From Gallionella sp. (GTDB lineage: Bacteria; Pseudomonadota; Gammaproteobacteria; Burkholderiales; Gallionellaceae), in contig JAQTYN010000007.1 of NCBI GenBank assembly GCA_028688275.1, forward strand, positions 1-64,000: 64,000 nt of DNA. The letters run 5' to 3'. The notes below the pieces were generated by a model that had not been told where the DNA came from, did no database searches, and saw nothing but the letters and a program-made list of their open reading frames with translations. This document shows positions 58,974 to 64,000 of this stretch, in pieces. Numbering within the stretch: position 1 is the stretch's first letter; every line of letters begins with the position of its first letter. The position numbers were made by a program, and so were the translations under genes.

Positions 58974-60521
58974 ATGCTAATCTGCGCGCCTTATTTTTCG
59001 GGCAATTCAAAGATGAACGGTTATTTAAAACGCATCCTGAATGCGCGGGTGTATGACGTGGCGGTGGAAACACCGTTGGAACTTGCGCCGAATTTGTCGG
59101 CGCGTATTGGTAATCGCGTGTTGTTAAAGCGCGAGGATATGCAGCCTGTGTTCTCGTTCAAACTGCGCGGGGCGTATAACAAGATGGCGCAGTTGTCGGC
59201 GGAACAATTGGCGCGTGGGGTGATTGCGGCTTCGGCGGGCAATCATGCGCAGGGCGTGGCGTTGTCGGCAAAAAAACTGGGGTGCCAGGCGGTAATCGTG
59301 ATGCCGACCACCACGCCGAATATCAAAATTCAGGCGGTGGAACGGCGTGGCGCGAAGGTGGTATTGTTTGGCGATTCGTATTCGGATGCGTATCAGCACG
59401 CGCTGGAGTTGGAAAAACAAAACGGCATGGTATTCGTCCATCCTTACGATGATCCCGATGTGATTGCGGGGCAAGGCACTATCGGCATGGAAATTTTGCG
59501 CCAACACACCCAGCCGATTCATGCGATTTTTGTGGCGATTGGCGGCGGCGGCTTGATTGCGGGCGTGGCGGCTTATGTCAAACAATTACGCCCTGAGATC
59601 AAAGTTATCGGCGTGCAACCTGTTGATTCGGATGCGATGTTTGCCTCGCTGCGCGAACAAAAGCGCGTGGTATTGGAGCATGTAGGGCTGTTTGCCGATG
59701 GGGTGGCGGTCAAACAAGTGGGCGTGGAAACCTTCCGTTTGTGTCAAGAATTGGTCGATGAAGTGGTGTTGGTGGATACCGACGAAATTTGTGCCGCGCT
59801 GAAAGATGTGTTTGAAGACACGCGGTCTATCCTTGAACCTGCGGGTGCATTGGCGATTGCGGGTGCGAAACGCTATGCCGCACGCGAAAATCTGAGCAAT
59901 GAAACGCTGGTGGCGATTGCCTCAGGCGCGAATATGAATTTTGATCGTTTGCGTTTTATTGCCGAACGCGCCGAAATTGGCGAACGCCGCGAGGCGATTT
60001 TGGCGGTGACGATTCCCGAGACAGCGGGCAGTTTCCGCGAGTTTTGTGCCTTGTTGGGCAAGCGCAATATCACCGAATTTAATTATCGTTACGCGGATGC
60101 CAACATCGCGCAAGTGTTTGTCGGCGTGCAAGTGCATAACCAATCCGAAACGCTGGAATTGATCCGCACCTTGCGCAAAAACAAATTGGCGACTTTAGAT
60201 TTAAGTGACAACGAAATGGCGAAGCTGCATTTGCGCCACTTGGTCGGCGGACACGCAGCACAAGTGACCGATGAAATTTTGTTCCGTTTTGAATTCCCCG
60301 AACGCCCTGGCGCGCTGATGAATTTCCTCAACAGCATGAACCACAATTGGAATATCAGCCTGTTCCACTACCGCAACCACGGTGCGGATTACGGACGGGT
60401 GTTAGTCGGGATGCAAGTGCCGCATCATGACAAAGAACCCTTGCGCGATTTTCTGGATAACTTGGGTTATGCCTATTGGGATGAAAGCGACAATCCTGCG
60501 TATCGCTTGTTTTTAGGGTAA
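58974..60521 (+). CDS. ilvA: Threonine deaminase (biosynthetic)
   Basis: A 515-residue PLP enzyme that converts threonine to 2-oxobutanoate, the first step to isoleucine. The PLP lysine is K63 in FSFKLRGAYN, with the SAGNHAQGVAL phosphate loop after it. Two C-terminal ACT-like regulatory domains (about 330-515) indicate feedback control by isoleucine and valine, the biosynthetic type. ATG at 58974 has AAAGG six bases before it; ATG 59013 would better match homologues but has no clear ribosome site. Confidence 0.95.
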   Translation: MLICAPYFSGNSKMNGYLKRILNARVYDVAVETPLELAPNLSARIGNRVLLKREDMQPVFSFKLRGAYNKMAQLSAEQLARGVIAASAGNHAQGVALSAKKLGCQAVIVMPTTTPNIKIQAVERRGAKVVLFGDSYSDAYQHALELEKQNGMVFVHPYDDPDVIAGQGTIGMEILRQHTQPIHAIFVAIGGGGLIAGVAAYVKQLRPEIKVIGVQPVDSDAMFASLREQKRVVLEHVGLFADGVAVKQVGVETFRLCQELVDEVVLVDTDEICAALKDVFEDTRSILEPAGALAIAGAKRYAARENLSNETLVAIASGANMNFDRLRFIAERAEIGERREAILAVTIPETAGSFREFCALLGKRNITEFNYRYADANIAQVFVGVQVHNQSETLELIRTLRKNKLATLDLSDNEMAKLHLRHLVGGHAAQVTDEILFRFEFPERPGALMNFLNSMNHNWNISLFHYRNHGADYGRVLVGMQVPHHDKEPLRDFLDNLGYAYWDESDNPAYRLFLG

Positions 60522-60530
60522 GGTAAACAC

Positions 60531-60563
60531 AAAAAACAGCCCTCATTGCGAGGACTGTTTTTA
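60531..60563. terminator. Bidirectional terminator between ilvA and ppk
   Basis: AAAACAG..CTC and GAG..CTGTTTT form a stem with one internal mismatch and flanking A and T runs. It lies between two converging genes and overlaps the ppk stop codon. Confidence 0.75.
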
Positions 60564-62720
60564 TTTACTGACAGGTTTTTCGGGCGGCGGCACGTCTGTT
60601 TGAGGCGGTTCGCTCGGCGCGATCTCCTTGGGGGGGAGCACCACCTCTGCATGGTGTTTAGATAACGTTTCCAGCAGATAGCGTTGTGCGCAAACCTGCT
60701 CAGTACGCCGTGAAGCTTTGCGTTTATACGTTCCTTCCCCATCCATTTCCCATGCCTGACAATTGTCACGCAAATAGATTTTTAAGCCTTCTTCCAATAC
60801 GCGGGTTTTGAGCTTTTTGTCTAACACAGGGAAGCACACTTCGATACGGCGGAAGAAATTTCTATCCATCCAATCCGCACTGGCTAAATAGACATCGTGC
60901 TTCAGATCATTGCGGAAGTAGAAAATACGCGAATGCTCCAAAAACTGTCCAATGATAGAACGCACGCGAATGTTTTCTGACAATCCCACCACACCAGGAC
61001 GTAACGCACACACCCCACGCACGAGCAGATCAATTTTGACTCCAGCCTGCGAAGCGTCGTACAGTGCGTTGATGGTTTCTGGCTCTAGCAACGCGTTCAT
61101 TTTAGCGATGATATAGCCGCGCTTGCCCGCTTTGGCTAACTCTGTTTCATTGCGTATTGCCTGTAAAACTTGGATGTGCAGCGAAAAGGGCGATTGCCAG
61201 ATATGGTTTAGGGTGCGCACTTTACCCAAGCTGGTCAGTTGACTAAACACCTCATTAACATCGGCGCAAATACCTTCGTGCCCCGTAAATAAGCCAAAAT
61301 CCGTATAGAGCCGTGCCGTGCGAGGATGGTAGTTGCCTGTGCCTAAATGCACATAGCGGCGCAATTTTCCCTCTTCACGCCGCACCACCATCAACATCTT
61401 GGCATGGGTTTTATGACCGACCACGCCATACACCACATGCGCGCCGACTTCTTCCAGTTTATTTGCCCAATTGATATTGGCTTCTTCGTCAAAGCGCGCC
61501 AGCAATTCCACCACCACCGTCACTTCCTTGCCTCGCGTGGCAGCCGCAATTAAGGCTTCCATCAACGCCGAATCTACCCCCGTGCGATAGACCGTTTGCT
61601 TAATCGCCACCACTTGCGGATCACTTGCGGCTTGCTGAATAAAGTCAATAACAGGTTTAAATGACTGGTAAGGGTGATGCAGCAGAATGTCGCCTTTACG
61701 GATCGCCTTGAACATATCCGCGCCTTTTTTCTGCAACATGCTTGGCACATTGGGTACAAAGGAAGGGAACTTCAGATCATCGCGCTCAACCAAGCTGGGA
61801 ATCTGCATCAATCGCACCAAGTTGACGGGGCCATGCACGCGATAGATATCAGCATCCCCTAAATTAAATTCTTTGCGCAACATGGCTTCAATTTGGGGCG
61901 AGCAATCGTCAGCGATTTCCAAACGCACCGCGTCGCCAAAATTGCGCTGCGGCAATTCCCCTTGCAAACTCAAGCGCAGGTTTTTGACTTCTTCATCATC
62001 GACAAACAAATTACTGTTACGTGTGACGCGGAATTGGAAGCAACCTAGTACTTCCATCCCTGCAAATAACTCATCCACGTGTGCATGCAAAATCGACGAT
62101 AAAAACACAAAGCCATGTGGACAACCGCTGACTTCGGGCGGCATGGCTATGGTGCGCGGCAAGACACGTGGAGCTTGCACAATGGCACGTGCCGAGCTGC
62201 GTCCAAACGCATCTTTCCCTTGCAGCTCAACCGCAAAATTGAGGCTTTTGTTTAAGACACGCGGGAAGGGATGGGAAGGATCTAAGCCAATCGGGGTCAA
62301 GACTGGCATCACCTCGCGGAAAAAGAACGCCTTAACCCAAGCGCGTTGCGCTTCATTCCAGTGTGTGCGGCGTAAAAACTTCACGCCCTGCTTGGCAAGT
62401 TCGGGCGTGATGTCGCTATTGAATAACTGATATTGTTGTTCAATCAGGGTGTGTGCACGTTCGCAAACCACTTTGTACGTTTGCTGTGCGGTCATCCCGT
62501 CCGCATCCGTGATGAGACTGTCGAGCTTGATTCTTTCCTTCAAGCCCGCCACACGGATTTCAAAAAACTCATCCATATTGCTGCTGACAATACACAGATA
62601 CTTCAGTCGTTCCAACAAAGGAATCGACACGTCGGCAGCTTGTGCTAGTACACGTTGATTAAACGCTAATTGTCCGAGTTCTCGGTTCAGGAAGTGTTGC
62701 GCAGTAAATTTTTTGGCCAA
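60561..62720 (-). CDS. ppk: Polyphosphate kinase 1
   Basis: A 719-residue enzyme that reversibly polymerises the gamma phosphate of ATP into polyphosphate at the inner membrane. H439 in GHKTHAKMLMVVRR is the autophosphorylated residue, with GTGNYHPRTARLYTDFGLFT after it and the second conserved His in FLEHSRIFYF near 600. All four PPK1 domains are present. A proline-rich C-terminal tail is extra. ppx is not adjacent. Confidence 0.96.
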   Translation of the reverse strand: MAKKFTAQHFLNRELGQLAFNQRVLAQAADVSIPLLERLKYLCIVSSNMDEFFEIRVAGLKERIKLDSLITDADGMTAQQTYKVVCERAHTLIEQQYQLFNSDITPELAKQGVKFLRRTHWNEAQRAWVKAFFFREVMPVLTPIGLDPSHPFPRVLNKSLNFAVELQGKDAFGRSSARAIVQAPRVLPRTIAMPPEVSGCPHGFVFLSSILHAHVDELFAGMEVLGCFQFRVTRNSNLFVDDEEVKNLRLSLQGELPQRNFGDAVRLEIADDCSPQIEAMLRKEFNLGDADIYRVHGPVNLVRLMQIPSLVERDDLKFPSFVPNVPSMLQKKGADMFKAIRKGDILLHHPYQSFKPVIDFIQQAASDPQVVAIKQTVYRTGVDSALMEALIAAATRGKEVTVVVELLARFDEEANINWANKLEEVGAHVVYGVVGHKTHAKMLMVVRREEGKLRRYVHLGTGNYHPRTARLYTDFGLFTGHEGICADVNEVFSQLTSLGKVRTLNHIWQSPFSLHIQVLQAIRNETELAKAGKRGYIIAKMNALLEPETINALYDASQAGVKIDLLVRGVCALRPGVVGLSENIRVRSIIGQFLEHSRIFYFRNDLKHDVYLASADWMDRNFFRRIEVCFPVLDKKLKTRVLEEGLKIYLRDNCQAWEMDGEGTYKRKASRRTEQVCAQRYLLETLSKHHAEVVLPPKEIAPSEPPQTDVPPPEKPVSK

Positions 62721-62771
62721 TTTGCACCTTGGTTATTTAGATTTCCCAACTTGGGCAGAAGCGTGTTTTTA

Positions 62772-62860
62772 TTTCGTCATTCCTGTGAAAGTAGGTGCTC
62801 AACAAATACCTTGAGCACCAATCGCCACTTTCGTGGGGATGACGAACCAACACTTCCTTA
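62772..62860. repeat. Cruciform repeat ending in the yggX stop codon
   Basis: CGTCATTCCTGTGAAAGT pairs imperfectly with ACTTTCGTGGGGATGACG, and an inner perfect stem GGTGCTCAA/TTGAGCACC sits between them. The right end (CCAACACTTCCTTA) matches the terminal repeat of the MITE-like copies, and its TTA is the TAA stop of yggX on the minus strand. Confidence 0.6.
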
Positions 62861-63130
62861 GGATTTGGGCGGGGTATAACCTTCAGGCATTTGTGTGCCC
62901 GCGCCAAAAAAATAATTTTCCATCTGGGTAGCAAGAAATTTCCGTGCGGCGATATCCGCCAAGTTCAAGCGATTTTCATTCACCAACATGGTCTGAAACT
63001 TAATCCAACCCTGCCAAGCCTCTTTGGAAACATGATCGAAAATCCGTTGCCCCAACGCACCTGGATACGTCAAACGCTCCAGCCCTTCCGCTTCGCGACC
63101 CAATTTAACGCATTGCACCATTCTTGACAT
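62858..63130 (-). CDS. yggX: Probable Fe(2+)-trafficking protein YggX
   Basis: A 90-residue oxidative-stress protein with the family start [23 protein letters not shown] and a conserved cysteine at 7. YggX is thought to protect iron-sulphur clusters and lower free iron. The C-terminus GYTPPKS ends in a TAA that is also the end of the neighbouring repeat. It is divergent from the amidotransferase gene. Confidence 0.93.
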   Translation of the reverse strand: MSRMVQCVKLGREAEGLERLTYPGALGQRIFDHVSKEAWQGWIKFQTMLVNENRLNLADIAARKFLATQMENYFFGAGTQMPEGYTPPKS

Positions 63131-63336
63131 CTTAATACCCCTTAGAATTTATTGATTGTGAGGTGTGATTATGACACCGTGATGACTAATTTGTGAAATA
63201 CGTGCAGCCTCATTTGCAGGAGCATGTTCGTTTTTGATCCTCTATTGACAGGGTTGTACGCTACTATGGCGACATAAAGCCTGATCGCAAAAGGATTGCG
63301 GGACGGGGTATTCGTCAAAATTTTGGAGTGTGCAGC

Positions 63337-64000
63337 ATGTGTGGCATTTGTGGTGAGTTGCGTTTCGATCAATCTGAAACGGATAAGGATGCGCTGCGGC
63401 GCATGACGGCGAGCCTTTCGCGCCGTGGACCAGATCATGAGGGATATTTTACCGATGGGGCAGTCGCATTCGGTCATCGGCGATTGGCGGTGATTGACCT
63501 ATCGGCGCATGGCGATCAACCGATGTTTGATGCGGAACTCAAACTGGCATTGGTGTTTAACGGCACGATTTACAATTTCCAAGATTTGCGCGCTGAGTTG
63601 CTTGAACTGGGCTATACCTTTGCCTCGTCGGGCGATACTGAAGTGATTTTGAAGGCTTACCACGCGTGGGGCGCGCAATGCGTGTCGCGCTTTTATGGCA
63701 TGTTTGCCTTTGCAATTTACGATTTGCGTACCAAAGGATTATTCCTCGCCCGTGATCGGCTAGGCATTAAGCCCTTGTATTACACCGTAGATGGGGCGCG
63801 CTTGCGCTTCGCTTCTACCCTGCAAGCTTTACTGGCGGGCGGCGGGGTCGATACGTCGCTGGATGCTATTGCGCTGCATCATCACTTTACCTTGCACGGC
63901 GTAGTGCCCGCGCCACGCACCGTGCTGAACGGCGTTAAAAAACTGCCGCCCGCACACACCCTGACGTTAACTCTGCAAGGTGAGGCGACATTGCACCGCT
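63337..64000 (+). CDS. Asparagine-synthetase-like amidotransferase (NAGGN type), 5' part
   Basis: The first 221 residues of a class II glutamine amidotransferase, cut by the right edge. Cys 2 (MCGICGELRF) is the catalytic nucleophile, and RRGPDHEG, FGHRRLAVIDLS, VFNGTIYN and the SGDTEVILKAYHAWG segment follow. The later LRFASTLQALLAGGGVDTS and HGVVPAPRTVLNGVKKLPP stretches fit the N-acetylglutaminylglutamine amide (NAGGN) synthase better than AsnB. NAGGN is a dipeptide osmolyte; the partner ligase-acetyltransferase gene usually follows and would lie outside the window. Confidence 0.85.
   Translation, partial: MCGICGELRFDQSETDKDALRRMTASLSRRGPDHEGYFTDGAVAFGHRRLAVIDLSAHGDQPMFDAELKLALVFNGTIYNFQDLRAELLELGYTFASSGDTEVILKAYHAWGAQCVSRFYGMFAFAIYDLRTKGLFLARDRLGIKPLYYTVDGARLRFASTLQALLAGGGVDTSLDAIALHHHFTLHGVVPAPRTVLNGVKKLPPAHTLTLTLQGEATLHR

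Overview
The window is a chromosomal segment of a Gram-negative proteobacterium, most likely a betaproteobacterium of the Nitrosomonadales/Gallionellaceae type (inference from protein sequence character, moderate GC, LPS heptose genes, a form II RuBisCO cluster and ubiquinone synthesis). The cbb genes suggest an organism able to fix CO2 by the Calvin cycle; PilU, several c-di-GMP proteins and a bacteriohemerythrin suggest a surface-associated cell that responds to redox or oxygen. No rRNA, CRISPR array, prophage or intact insertion sequence was seen.

Layout. (1) 1-592: the end of a two-gene, minus-strand membrane-protein operon cut by the left edge. (2) 1058-19107: the classical translation/transcription superoperon on the minus strand, read from right to left: a consensus sigma70 promoter, tRNA-Tyr, tRNA-Gly, tRNA-Thr, tuf, tRNA-Trp, secE, nusG, rplK, rplA, rplJ, rplL, rpoB, rpoC, rpsL, rpsG, fusA and a second tuf ending at a bidirectional terminator. 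(3) 19304-31034: thiol peroxidase, a pair of membrane J-domain-like proteins with a lipoprotein between them, a large hybrid histidine kinase, a response regulator with a degenerate EAL domain, dipeptidase PepD, and an AT-rich DUF262/HNH gene of the GmrSD type (probable defence gene). (4) 31032-40225: a HI0933-like flavoprotein, YcaO, and the cluster cbbR < > cbbM-cbbQ-cbbO. (5) 40306-45043: pilU, a membrane PAS-GGDEF-EAL protein with a C-terminal CZB zinc domain, and a bacteriohemerythrin overlapping it by ATGA. (6) 45096-51687: minus-strand genes for an M48 protease, an AIM24 protein, two poorly known proteins, ubiE, a DUF971 protein, rfaE2, dolP and gmhA/diaA. (7) 51902-57441: peroxiredoxin, a DUF1622 protein, and three overlapping genes for an OGT-like TPR glycosyltransferase, a UDP-glucuronate decarboxylase-like enzyme and a C-methyltransferase-like protein. 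(8) 57703-64000: a YLATT-like membrane/winged-helix protein, ilvA, ppk, yggX and the start of an asparagine-synthetase-like amidotransferase of the NAGGN type.

The intergenic regions carry a family of small non-coding elements. Three complete copies of about 140-150 bp have imperfect terminal inverted repeats (TAAGGARAYRCTGATTAAAT-like), TA at both ends and two internal hairpins; several partial or chimeric relatives share the same ends. One copy has become the C-terminus of PepD, and two relatives begin inside the TAA stop codon of the neighbouring gene. Other repeats include a REP-like dyad between cbbQ and cbbO and an inverted-repeat element in front of the DUF262 gene.

The observations most worth following are the stop-codon-associated MITE-like family, the GGDEF-EAL-CZB/hemerythrin pair, the paired J-like membrane proteins, the orphan YLATT-like protein, the SEC-C/TPR/OGT glycosylation cassette, and the small-peptide/membrane-protein operon at the left edge. 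No wholly new system can be proved from the sequence alone.
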